Source: JBJHCA01 sp050485785 (GTDB lineage: Bacteria; Bacteroidota; Bacteroidia; Chitinophagales; Saprospiraceae). Taken from it: a stretch of 39,373 bases of DNA. The notes under the pieces are model-generated. The model was not told where the DNA came from and ran no database searches. It worked only from the letters and a program-made list of their open reading frames with translations. Positions 26,071 to 34,700 of this stretch are shown piece by piece (within the stretch, counting starts at the first letter, position 1; every line of letters begins with the position of its first letter). The position numbers and the translations under genes were made by a program. Location: positions 1 to 39,373 of the forward strand of contig JBJHCA010000023.1 in the NCBI GenBank assembly GCA_050485785.1, given 5' to 3'.

Positions 26071-26646
26071 CTACTGTAGAAATTCCAGTTCAAGCCGCGT
26101 ATCTACCGGGTCGGCGAACAGCGCCTTGCGTGTAACCAACACAGAAACATGCGGTGTACTGATATCAAAAGTGAGGTGCTGGGTAATGTCGAACAATAGC
26201 GTTTTTCGTTGATTCAACACTTCCACTTTGACCCATTGATCATTGACTCGTGAAAATTTCTGGTACTCTGTAAAGAGGTTGTTGTTTTTGGAACCGGCAA
26301 TATAGTGCAGGGTGTCACCGGATGCCATGGCGAATGTGTTGTAGCGGTCTTGCAGGAGGGTTCTGCTGATATGGCTGTTGTAAAAAAAGTCCATATTATC
26401 AGACCAGGCAGCCGAATCGAGCAGCATCATCTCAGTTTTCCCGTCGTGTGTTATAGTTTTGCGCACTTTTGCACGACTGAGTAGTTCTCTTTGCTCATCA
26501 AGCAAGCTCACAAGATCCGGAAACTCTTCGTGATCAATTGTCTCACCATTTTTGAAAGTTTGGTGTTCATAACTTTGGCAGGAAGCCAGAGAAAGCAGTA
26601 TGGCTGCAGCCAAAGCAAACAAAACGGGACGAGAAAATGCGTTCAT
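26071..26646 (-). CDS. Lipoprotein of unknown function
   Basis: A 191-residue lipoprotein. The signal peptide ends in a lipobox, LASC, with the lipidated Cys23. The mature part has a Lys/Glu-rich start and then a mainly beta-like sequence (MEMM-like TEMMLLDSAAWSDN, FAMASGDTLHYIAGS, VSVLVTRKALF). I do not recognise the family. It begins five bases after gpmI ends on the same strand, so it is probably co-transcribed with that glycolytic gene. No functional link is evident. Confidence 0.75.
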   Translation of the reverse strand: MNAFSRPVLFALAAAILLSLASCQSYEHQTFKNGETIDHEEFPDLVSLLDEQRELLSRAKVRKTITHDGKTEMMLLDSAAWSDNMDFFYNSHISRTLLQDRYNTFAMASGDTLHYIAGSKNNNLFTEYQKFSRVNDQWVKVEVLNQRKTLLFDITQHLTFDISTPHVSVLVTRKALFADPVDTRLELEFLQ

Positions 26647-26651
26647 GAACC

Positions 26652-28196
26652 TTAATGAGTTTCCATGAGAGAAACACCTGTCATCTCATTGGGTTTTGGC
26701 ATACCCATGGCATGCAGGATGGTAGGAGCTATATCGGCCAGGATACCGCTATTGAGTGTTACAGCCGGGGACCCTGCAGGGGGCACCCAAACAACCGGTA
26801 CCGGGCTGGTAGAATGAGCCGTGTTCGGGCTGCCGTCATCATTGATCATAACATCGGCATTACCGTGATCGGCGATAATGAGTATGCCGTAACTGAGTTT
26901 GCGGGCAGTTTTGTAAAGAGCGGCCAGGCAATGATCTACGGCTTCTGCAGCACGAACAGCCGCTTGAAAATTGCCCGTGTGTCCAACCATGTCTGCATTG
27001 GCATAGTTGATGCAAACAAAGTGAGGGCTGAATTCCAGCAAGTGAGCTTCAACAGCTTCAGTAAGCGGGAAAGCGCTCATTTCCGGTTGCAGATCATAGG
27101 TAGCCACTTTTGGGGAAGGGATCAAGATACGCGACTCCCCGGGAAAAGGCATTTCCCGTCCGCCATTAAAAAAGTAAGTGACATGGGGATACTTTTCCGT
27201 TTCTGCTGCCCGCAACTGAGTTTTCCCTGCAGCTGACAGAACCTCACCCAGTGTGTTGGTCAGCAAACCGGCTTCAAACATGGACTTAACATTGCTGAAA
27301 GTTGAATCGTAGGGCGTCATGGTCACCATGTACAAATTTAAAGGCTGCATGTCATAATTTGGGATAGCTCTTTGTGTGAGCACTTCCACCAGTTGGCGGG
27401 GGCGATCAGTACGAAAATTGAAGAAAAGCACACTATCCCCACTTTTTATGAGGCCGGCAGACTGATCAGCGAGCCGGGCGTTTTTAATGGGGGGTAGAAA
27501 TTCATCGCTGATGCCTTCATCATACTGCTTCCGGATAGCTTCAGCAATATCGGAGGCAGGCCCGGCATCACCGTGAACGAACGCACGATAGGCTTTTTGG
27601 GTACGCTCCCATCGCTTATCCCTGTCCATGGCGTAATACCGCCCGGTAACAGTGGCCAGGCGGATATTAACTGACTTGCCGATGTGCTCCAAAAGAGTTT
27701 CTATAAAGCGCAGTCCGCTGTGAGGATCACAGTCTCTACCATCGGTAAATGCATGAATAAAAACCGGGATTTCCGGAAAAGCTGTAAAAACATTGCACAA
27801 TTCAAGTAGGTGGTCGATGTGGGCATGTACTCCGCCATCCGACACCAGCCCCATGAGGTGCAGCGGTTTGCGGTTTTGCTTCAGGTGTTCTATCAGCTCA
27901 TTGAGTACCCTGTTTTTCCGGAAGCTCCCGTCCTGAATGGCCAGATGGATTCTCGTCAGCTCCTGATACACTATCCTGCCTGCACCGATATTGAGGTGTC
28001 CTACCTCAGAATTGCCCATTTGCCCTTCGGGCAAACCCACGCTGAGCCCGTGTGTAATGAGGGTGGCAGACGGGTATTCACGCTGAATGCGATTGAAGGC
28101 AGGAGTGTGCGCAGCTTCAATAGCACTAATGGCGGGGTTGCTAAACAGACCCCAGCCATCGAGGACTACCAGCATGTTTTTTTTGGAGAAACTCAA
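26652..28196 (-). CDS. gpmI: 2,3-bisphosphoglycerate-independent phosphoglycerate mutase
   Basis: A dimanganese phosphoglycerate mutase of glycolysis and gluconeogenesis, alkaline phosphatase superfamily. Motifs in order: VVLDGWG (metal Asp), LPEGQMGNSEVGHLNIGAGR with the phosphoserine nucleophile, FTDGRDCDPHSG, VTGRYYAMDRDKRW, NFRTDRPRQL and the metal-binding IIADHGNADVM. The frame is open from ATG 28235, but that ATG lies upstream of a promoter-like TACCTTTA (28218-28225). The true start is probably TTG 28196 (giving SFSKKNMLVVLDGWG, similar to family N-termini) or ATG 28175. TTG is used here with low certainty on the exact codon. A lipoprotein gene follows after five bases. Confidence 0.93.
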   Translation of the reverse strand: MSFSKKNMLVVLDGWGLFSNPAISAIEAAHTPAFNRIQREYPSATLITHGLSVGLPEGQMGNSEVGHLNIGAGRIVYQELTRIHLAIQDGSFRKNRVLNELIEHLKQNRKPLHLMGLVSDGGVHAHIDHLLELCNVFTAFPEIPVFIHAFTDGRDCDPHSGLRFIETLLEHIGKSVNIRLATVTGRYYAMDRDKRWERTQKAYRAFVHGDAGPASDIAEAIRKQYDEGISDEFLPPIKNARLADQSAGLIKSGDSVLFFNFRTDRPRQLVEVLTQRAIPNYDMQPLNLYMVTMTPYDSTFSNVKSMFEAGLLTNTLGEVLSAAGKTQLRAAETEKYPHVTYFFNGGREMPFPGESRILIPSPKVATYDLQPEMSAFPLTEAVEAHLLEFSPHFVCINYANADMVGHTGNFQAAVRAAEAVDHCLAALYKTARKLSYGILIIADHGNADVMINDDGSPNTAHSTSPVPVVWVPPAGSPAVTLNSGILADIAPTILHAMGMPKPNEMTGVSLMETH

Positions 28197-28217
28197 AAGC
28201 AGGATGTTATTAAGCTG

Positions 28218-28225
28218 TAAAGGTA
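28218..28225 (-). promoter_or_regulatory. Possible promoter -7 element of gpmI
   Basis: TACCTTTA on the minus strand is one mismatch from TAnnTTTG and lies about 21 bases before TTG 28196 and 42 before ATG 28175. Confidence 0.35.
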
Positions 28226-28244
28226 CAAAGGACAAAATGCTTCA

Positions 28245-28278
28245 GGGCAGGATACCTGCCCCAAAAAAATGTTATCCC
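28245..28278 (+). repeat. Dispersed palindromic element, copy D (most diverged)
   Basis: The stem GGGCAGG-ATA-CCTGCCC is followed by an A-run and GTTATCCC. The stem bases differ from the other copies, but the 3-base loop and the A-rich tail ending in GTTATCC match copy C. It lies just upstream of the gpmI promoter. Confidence 0.4.
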
Positions 28279-28444
28279 AAAAAATAAAAAACCCATTACC
28301 TTGCTCGTTCAATGGCGGACTAAAAACAGGAGAAGGATGTAAACCGGCGAATATTATTAACAAAACGGTGCGGTTAAGTTAATTTTTAAAAAGCCGGAAC
28401 GAATTTAGCCATACCCTGTTTTATTAGCTGTAAATACCCGAAGA

Positions 28445-28825
28445 ATGAAAATGCTTATTTTATTTGGAGCCCTGATTGCGGGTTTCGCCTTGAATACTCC
28501 TGATTTCAATGCTATAGGCAAGCTGATGCAGGCCGGCAATGCAGAAGCCCTGGGGCAACATCTGGATCAAAGAATTGAACTGGCTCTGCCCGGTTTTGAC
28601 GACCTGGTGAACAGAGACCAGGCAATCAGGAATCTGAACAGGTTTTTCGGCCAGCATACCCCTTCGGGTTTTGAGATAGTGCATACGGGCACTGCCCAGT
28701 CAAACGGGGCTCATTACTGTATAGGCAATCTGCGGACTTCGACGGGTACCTACCGCGTGTATATTTACACCCGCCGAACCGGGCAATCCGACAAAATTCA
28801 GGAGTTGCGAATAGAAAAGGACTGA
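28445..28825 (+). CDS. DUF4783 protein
   Basis: A 126-residue Bacteroidota-specific DUF4783 protein with an NTF2-like fold (family knowledge). The N-terminal hydrophobic stretch MLILFGALIAGFAL is a likely signal peptide. Core family features are DFNAIGKLMQAGNAEALGQHLD, QAIRNLNRFFGQHTPSGFEIVHTG and the final IQELRIEKD. No catalytic residues are known for the family. It is a single plus-strand gene whose end is close to the convergent four-helix-bundle gene. Confidence 0.85.
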   Translation: MKMLILFGALIAGFALNTPDFNAIGKLMQAGNAEALGQHLDQRIELALPGFDDLVNRDQAIRNLNRFFGQHTPSGFEIVHTGTAQSNGAHYCIGNLRTSTGTYRVYIYTRRTGQSDKIQELRIEKD

Positions 28826-28861
28826 TCCCTCAGCTTCCGATGTGGCAAATCCTCTGAGTAA

Positions 28862-29233
28862 CTAAGCGCTGCGTTCTCTCTCGACGCTTGATTTATGCAA
28901 AGCCGAAAGCATTCGGTGAATGAGTTCGATATGATCCAAAATTTCACGGCATTCTTCTTCCGAGGCATAATTCAGTTCACATGCAATCATGGTCATATTG
29001 GCAGTTTCCATTAGCCGGGCATGGGCTTTGGCAAAATAACGCACGCGGTTCTGGATGTGAAATCGGACACTCCCCTTGGCGAGATTATTGCAAACTAAAA
29101 CAGACGCACGCCGAATGGTTGATGCCAGGTCGGAGCCATCTGCCTCCGGGAAATTACCGGTAAAGTGGTGTAAAATTTTTACCAGCTCTTTGGCTTTGAC
29201 CCAAACTTCCAGTTTTTCAAATGAAAAGGTCAT
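28862..29233 (-). CDS. Four-helix bundle protein (TIGR02436/23S rRNA intervening-sequence type)
   Basis: A 123-residue all-helical protein. The N-terminal FSFEKLEVWVKAKELVK and the central ASTIRRASVLVCNNLAKGS, followed by YFAKAHARLMETANM, are the family signature. Such proteins are often encoded inside 23S rRNA insertions but also stand alone in Bacteroidota, as here. The molecular role is unknown. It starts 37 bases after prfA ends on the same strand. Confidence 0.88.
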   Translation of the reverse strand: MTFSFEKLEVWVKAKELVKILHHFTGNFPEADGSDLASTIRRASVLVCNNLAKGSVRFHIQNRVRYFAKAHARLMETANMTMIACELNYASEEECREILDHIELIHRMLSALHKSSVERERSA

Positions 29234-29270
29234 GTTTGCAGCATTGAGTTATCCAAAAGGCATGGCCGGT

Positions 29271-30353
29271 TCAGGTTGATTCCGAAACTTCCATGCCGTG
29301 TTTTAGCTTTTCTGCATTATCTGCCACCTGCAGGGCTTCAATGATCTCATCCAATTCGCCCAGCATTACCCGGTCCAGCGAATACAGGGTGAGGTTGATA
29401 CGGTGATCGGTTACGCGATTTTGCGGAAAATTGTAAGTTCTGATTTTTGCAGACCGGTCGCCTGTACCTACCAGAGCCTGGCGTTTTTGCCGCTCTTCGG
29501 ACATGGCTTTTTCCTGTTGAGCTTCAAATATTTTGACATAGAGCCGGTTGAGCGCTATTTCATTATTTTTGATCTGGGAACGCCCGTCGGTACTTTCGGC
29601 TACAATGCCGGTAGGAATGTGAGTGTATCGCACACCAGATTCCGTTTTATTGACGTGCTGTCCGCCGGCTCCACTGGATCGGAAGGTATCTTTTCGCAGG
29701 TCGGCTTTATTGATATTGATATCCTCGGGTTCAAATTTAGGAAGAACAGCCACCGTAGCTGCAGAAGTATGGACTCTTCCCTGGGATTCCGTTTTAGGAA
29801 CGCGCTGCACCCTGTGTGCGCCGCTTTCGTATTTTATCTTGCCATACACATCATCGCCTGACACTTCGAGAACGATTTTATTGTATCCGCCAACCGTACC
29901 TTCGTTGACGTACACCGTTTCGACTGCCCAGCCTTTGTTTTCAAAATAGCGGGTGTACATTTTATAGAGATCTCCGGCAAAGATGGAGGCTTCATCGCCG
30001 CCCGTGCCGGAACGTATTTCAAAAATCACATCTTTTTCATCTTCGGGGTCTTTGGGAATGAGCAGCACTTTTATTTTTTCCTCCAGTTCCTCCAGTTCGG
30101 GTTCGAGCAAATCCAGTTCTGCTTCGGCCATTTCGCGCATTTCGGGGTCGCTTTCTTTCAGCATGTCTTTGGCCGTGCTGATATTTCCGGTAAGGTTGGC
30201 ATATTGGTGGTAAGCCTGAACCAGTTCTTCAAGGCCCTTGTATTCCTTACTGATTTTGCGGAACTTTTTCATATCGCCCACTACTTCAGGGTCTGAAAGT
30301 TGTTCTTCCAGATATCGGTAACGTTCGTAAATTGCCTCCAATTTGTCGATCAT
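29271..30353 (-). CDS. prfA: Peptide chain release factor 1
   Basis: A 360-residue class I release factor reading UAA and UAG. The codon-recognition motif is PKT (residues 186-188, PxT type, as opposed to SPF in RF2). The catalytic GGQ is at 230-232 in SSGAGGQHVNKTESGVR. The N-terminal coiled-coil domain (residues 1-100) is rich in Glu/Leu. The length is normal and the start is at the usual MIDKLEAI. A perfect TATCTTTG promoter element lies 38 bases upstream. The four-helix-bundle gene is downstream. Confidence 0.97.
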   Translation of the reverse strand: MIDKLEAIYERYRYLEEQLSDPEVVGDMKKFRKISKEYKGLEELVQAYHQYANLTGNISTAKDMLKESDPEMREMAEAELDLLEPELEELEEKIKVLLIPKDPEDEKDVIFEIRSGTGGDEASIFAGDLYKMYTRYFENKGWAVETVYVNEGTVGGYNKIVLEVSGDDVYGKIKYESGAHRVQRVPKTESQGRVHTSAATVAVLPKFEPEDININKADLRKDTFRSSGAGGQHVNKTESGVRYTHIPTGIVAESTDGRSQIKNNEIALNRLYVKIFEAQQEKAMSEERQKRQALVGTGDRSAKIRTYNFPQNRVTDHRINLTLYSLDRVMLGELDEIIEALQVADNAEKLKHGMEVSEST

Positions 30354-30390
30354 GGCAAGGGAGTAAAATATTTGAGATTAAAACAACATG

Positions 30391-30398
30391 CAAAGATA
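30391..30398 (-). promoter_or_regulatory. Promoter -7 element of prfA
   Basis: TATCTTTG on the minus strand matches TAnnTTTG exactly, 38 bases before the prfA ATG, in the divergent region shared with lptB. Confidence 0.5.
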
Positions 30399-30449
30399 CA
30401 CAGTTTTAGAAGCAGCCATTAAGATATTTCAACTCAGCACCCGCCTGAC

Positions 30450-31190
30450 ATGATTTTAAGAGCCGAAAACCTCTACAAAAGGTACGGTAGCCGCACCGTA
30501 GTAAAAGATGTTTCCATTCACGTTTCCAGAGGGGAAATTGTGGGCTTGCTAGGCCCCAACGGCGCCGGAAAAACCACGTCATTTTACATGGTTGTGGGAT
30601 TTATCAAACCCATGAACGGCAAGGTTTTTCTGGACGATCAGGACATAACCAGGCTGCCCATGTACAAGCGTGCCCGGCTAGGTGTAGGATACCTTCCTCA
30701 GGAACCTTCCATTTTCCGGAAGCTGAGTGTGGAAGACAACATCATGGCAGTGTTGGAAATGACTAACCTGAGCAAGCAGGAACGAAAGCGAAAGCTGGAA
30801 AGTCTGATCGGGGAATTTGGTCTGGAAAAGGTGAGAAAAAGCATGGGTGATACCCTTTCAGGCGGGGAAAGACGGCGGACTGAAATTGCGCGGTCACTGG
30901 CTACCGATCCGAAATTTATTCTTTTGGATGAGCCCTTTGCCGGTATTGACCCCATTGCCGTAGAGGATATACAGTTCATTGTGGCCAAGCTTAAAACCAA
31001 GAATATCGGCATACTAATTACGGATCACAATGTACAGGAGACCCTGTCTATCACCGACCGGGCTTACCTGATGTTTGAAGGCTCAATCCTCAAGTCGGGC
31101 ACAGCCGAAGAACTGGCAGCCGACCCGCTGGTGCGCAAAGTGTACCTTGGGCAGCAATTTGAACTCAAGCGCAAAAACATTCCCATATAG
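30450..31190 (+). CDS. lptB: LPS export ABC transporter ATP-binding protein LptB
   Basis: A 246-residue cytoplasmic ATPase that powers lipopolysaccharide transport with LptFG. Walker A is GPNGAGKT (35-42), the Q-loop lies in VGYLPQEPSIFRKLSVEDNI, the signature is LSGGERRRTEIARSL, Walker B is FILLDEPFAGIDP and the switch His is in LITDHNVQETL. LptB identity is supported by the PQEPSIFRKLSVEDN and DHNV stretches. The lptFG and lptC genes are not in the window. The downstream msrC start is one base after its stop. Confidence 0.95.
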   Translation: MILRAENLYKRYGSRTVVKDVSIHVSRGEIVGLLGPNGAGKTTSFYMVVGFIKPMNGKVFLDDQDITRLPMYKRARLGVGYLPQEPSIFRKLSVEDNIMAVLEMTNLSKQERKRKLESLIGEFGLEKVRKSMGDTLSGGERRRTEIARSLATDPKFILLDEPFAGIDPIAVEDIQFIVAKLKTKNIGILITDHNVQETLSITDRAYLMFEGSILKSGTAEELAADPLVRKVYLGQQFELKRKNIPI

Positions 31191-31191
31191 C

Positions 31192-31710
31192 ATGGACAAG
31201 CACATCCTTTACCGGGAAGCCATTCAACAAATTGACAGCCTGCTGGAGGGCGAAACCCTGGCGGTCACCAAAATGGCCAGTATCAACAGTGTACTGAAGC
31301 AACAAATCCCTTACATCTATTGGATTGGGTTTTACCTGGTACATCGCGATGCGCTCATAGTTGGGCCATACATGGGCACGCCCGGCTGCATACACATTGA
31401 TTTTTCACGTGGGGTTTGCGGCAAGGCAGCCCGCACCCGCAAGCCACAGATTGTGCCCGATGTGCATGCACTGGAGCAGGGTACCGAGCACATTGCCTGT
31501 GATCCCGTTTCCCGGTCGGAGATTGTGGTGCCTGTGTTTAACGGTGAAAAGCAACTGATGGCTGTGTACGACCTGGACAGCGACCGCATTGGTGCTTTTG
31601 ACGACACAGACTGCCATTACCTGGAACACATTCTGGAGCGTCATTTTGCCCAATCACCGGCAGAAACCGGATGGGATTATCATGCGCTTGCAAAAGCTGT
31701 TACAGAGTAG
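31192..31710 (+). CDS. msrC: Free methionine-(R)-sulfoxide reductase, GAF-domain type
   Basis: A 172-residue single GAF domain that reduces free L-methionine-(R)-sulfoxide. All three family cysteines are present: Cys66 (GTPGCIHID), Cys76 (RGVCGKAA) and Cys103 (HIACDPVSRSEIVVP). The frame is open from 31075 inside lptB, but the ATG at 31192 is used. It follows the lptB stop by one base and matches the family N-terminus, so the two genes are tightly coupled. The link to LPS export is probably only co-expression. Confidence 0.93.
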   Translation: MDKHILYREAIQQIDSLLEGETLAVTKMASINSVLKQQIPYIYWIGFYLVHRDALIVGPYMGTPGCIHIDFSRGVCGKAARTRKPQIVPDVHALEQGTEHIACDPVSRSEIVVPVFNGEKQLMAVYDLDSDRIGAFDDTDCHYLEHILERHFAQSPAETGWDYHALAKAVTE

Positions 31711-31725
31711 GAGTATTTTCATTAT

Positions 31726-31762
31726 GGATATCTCTTTGTGGGCCCGCTCCGCGGGACTGTAG
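31726..31762 (-). repeat. Dispersed palindromic element, copy B
   Basis: On the minus strand the stem CCCGC-GGA-GCGGG is followed by CCCACAAAGAGATATCC and preceded by CTACAGT. It matches copy A at 17584-17620 in stem, loop size, tail and the leading CTACA. It lies between the convergent msrC gene and the giant surface-protein gene. Confidence 0.6.
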
Positions 31763-31785
31763 CCGGTTGCAGAATTTTCCCAAGC

Positions 31786-34700
31786 TTAACGGATCACGGT
31801 TATACCACCCTTATAGAGAGCAGTGGCTCCATTGATAAACCGCACCCTGACCCAGTAGACATACACACCCGGATTAACGGGCTGACCGTTGAAAGTACCA
31901 TCCCATCCATAAGCCGGATCATTGGGCGGGAAGTTAGTGGCGTGGTACATCCAGCCACCCCAGCGATCGTAAATATTCACTTCCTCAATCAACTCCACGT
32001 CGCCGCCTGTATAAATTACCCACACGTTGTTAGCACCATCGGAGCCCGGGTGGAATACATTGGGAATAAAGATATCGCGTGGTTCCTGAACTTCGAGCAG
32101 GAAGGTGGCAGATACCTGACAAAAGCTGGAATCCCAAAGGGTTAACGTGTATAGTGTAGTAGTCAACGGACTGGCCCATGCATTCAGGCTGTCAACAATA
32201 TTGAGTGAATTGGATGGCGTCCACAACCAGCTATGGATCGGATCCATATTGGTAGTTGCTGAAAGGAGCACGCTGTCGCCCAGGTCGATCATATCTTCAC
32301 CCGTGATGTACAGCTGCGGCATTACAGGCGATTCTACAGTAACGTTGGCCATAGCTTCACAACCGTTGGCATCCTGAACGATAACCGTGTACTCACCCGG
32401 CATAAGGTTGGTAAATATAGTGTCGGGAGTGAATACGCCCATACCCCAGATCCTGAAAAGGTAAGGATCAGTTCCGCCGGTAACACCGGTAACGATTATA
32501 TGTCCGTCAGGACGGTCAGGACAGGTTGCCGGTATACTTTCGAGTGTGAGTTCGAGCGGCTCTACATCTTCAACCAGGGCAACGGCTTCAGCAGTACAAC
32601 CCAGAATATCGGTAACGGTAACCGTGTACTGACCAGGCAGAAGGCCGGTAATAATAGCACCGGACTGACCGGTATTCCACTGGTAAGTATAACCCGGTGT
32701 TCCGCCACTGGCTGCTGCCATGGCTGTACCATCAGCACCATGGTAACATGAAACCGGGGTTCCCGCTGCTTCTACTTCAGGAGCGCTGCCCGGGCCTGCC
32801 AGGAAGTGTTCAAATTCCACAGTACAGCCATTGGCATCGGTCACCAGAAGCGTAACCAGGCCTTCACTCAGATTAAATGCCGTACTGGAGAGGCCGTCAT
32901 CGGTTGTTTCCGGTACGTTCCAATCGAATGAATATGGTGGTGTTCCCCCTTGCGGAGTTACTGAAATGGTGCCATCCACACCATCCACACATCGGATGTT
33001 ACTCACTGAGATATTGGCCAGCGGAATAATGAGCTCATCCGGTGCAAAAACATAGGCTACATCCACTACAGTAAGTCCTTCGGCATCGGTTACAATAACT
33101 GTGTAAGAACCCTGATATCCCACGGGGATCACCACTACTTCGCCATCTTCACTGGCCTGGATATTGAACACCTCGCCCCCAATGATCACGGTAAACATAT
33201 ATGGCTTGGTACCGCCGAATGCCGCAGCCGTAATTACCCCGCCAATGGTATCATAGCAAGGCAGGGTATCGTGGGTCACTTGCAGAATGAGCGGTAAAAT
33301 GGCTTCCAGTTCAACACACAGTACAGCATCACAGCCATTGGCATCGGTAACGGTAACGCAGTAAATGCCGGCTTCGAGGCCGGTAATGTGCGGTCCGGTA
33401 GCCCCATTATCCCAAACGTAGGAGTATGGTGCCATTCCTCCTGAAGCACTCACCATTATTTCACCGTCCGTGGTATTGAGCGTAGCCGGATGGATGATGA
33501 GCTCAACATTGACCACAACCTCACCTACTTCGTTGACGGTATAAGAAGCTGTGCCTGTACAACCGTAAACGTCTGTTACTGTAACGGTATAAGTACCCGG
33601 GGAGCTGACATAGATCAGGTGACCGGTTTCACCGGTATTCCATAAGTAGGCCATATAACCCAGATTAGCTACCAGTGCCACAGAATCATCGATACAAACC
33701 ATTTGGTTGCCAATGATGAACGGGTTGGGCAGCGGAAGCACGGTAATATCGAGCGCAACAAGGCTGTCACAGCCGTTAACGGTTGTAAAGAGTTGCGACA
33801 ATATCGTATCGGCGGTAATGACATTGCCCCATACCGTTTCGCCGTAGCAAATGTAAATGGATTCAGTAATGGTAACATCGCGGAAGACCTGTACAATATA
33901 GGTGTGCAGGCTGTCACAACCGTTGGCCGCTGTAAACAGATGGGTGAAAGTGGTATCTTCAACAAACACCATATCCAGCAGCGTACCCTGGTTACAGAAC
34001 ACATGCACACTTTGGGAAGCAGAAGGATACAAGGCCGTGATAAGAGTATGAACAATGCTGTCGCAACCGGCAGTTGTGTTGTACACTGTAGTGTACGAAG
34101 TATCTCCGGTGATGGTGATGCCAAAAATTTCGTCACCGATACAGGTTTCGAAGAATTGAGATACTTCGTACACATTCAGCACCTGAACATTGGTATGAAC
34201 TACACTGTCGCAGCCGTTGGCCGCTGTGAGGGTATCGATGAGGGTAAACGGTACGGTTACCGGCAGGCCATTGAACAGACTTCCGTGACAGATGGCAGTG
34301 TCGACCAAGGTAACAGGAGAATGAGGCAATACAGTTACTGAAGTGCTTACTATGCTGTCGCAACCATTTACGGATACGAAAGTATCCAACAAAATGATAT
34401 CCCAGAAAACAGGCACCCCGTTGACCATCTCCCCTTCGCAAACCGAAAGTTCAAGCTCAGTTACCGGGATATCCACAGCAATGATGGCAGTGGTGATGAT
34501 ACTGTCGCAGCCATACACGGAAATGAAGGAATCGGACCATGATGTATCCTGGGTAATGAGGATACCTTCCCACTCGTCACCTGCGCAAACCGTGTATTCG
34601 TTTTCGAAATGGTACTCAGGCGCAATAAAGATGTAGTAGATGACCAGACTGTCACAACCGTCGATGGTTGAAAGCAGGTAGATGGCTGTGTCTTGCTCAA

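Noticed and set aside
31726..31762. Hairpin between msrC and the giant gene as a bidirectional terminator
   Set aside because: There is no T-tract on either strand after the stem. It fits the dispersed palindromic family instead.
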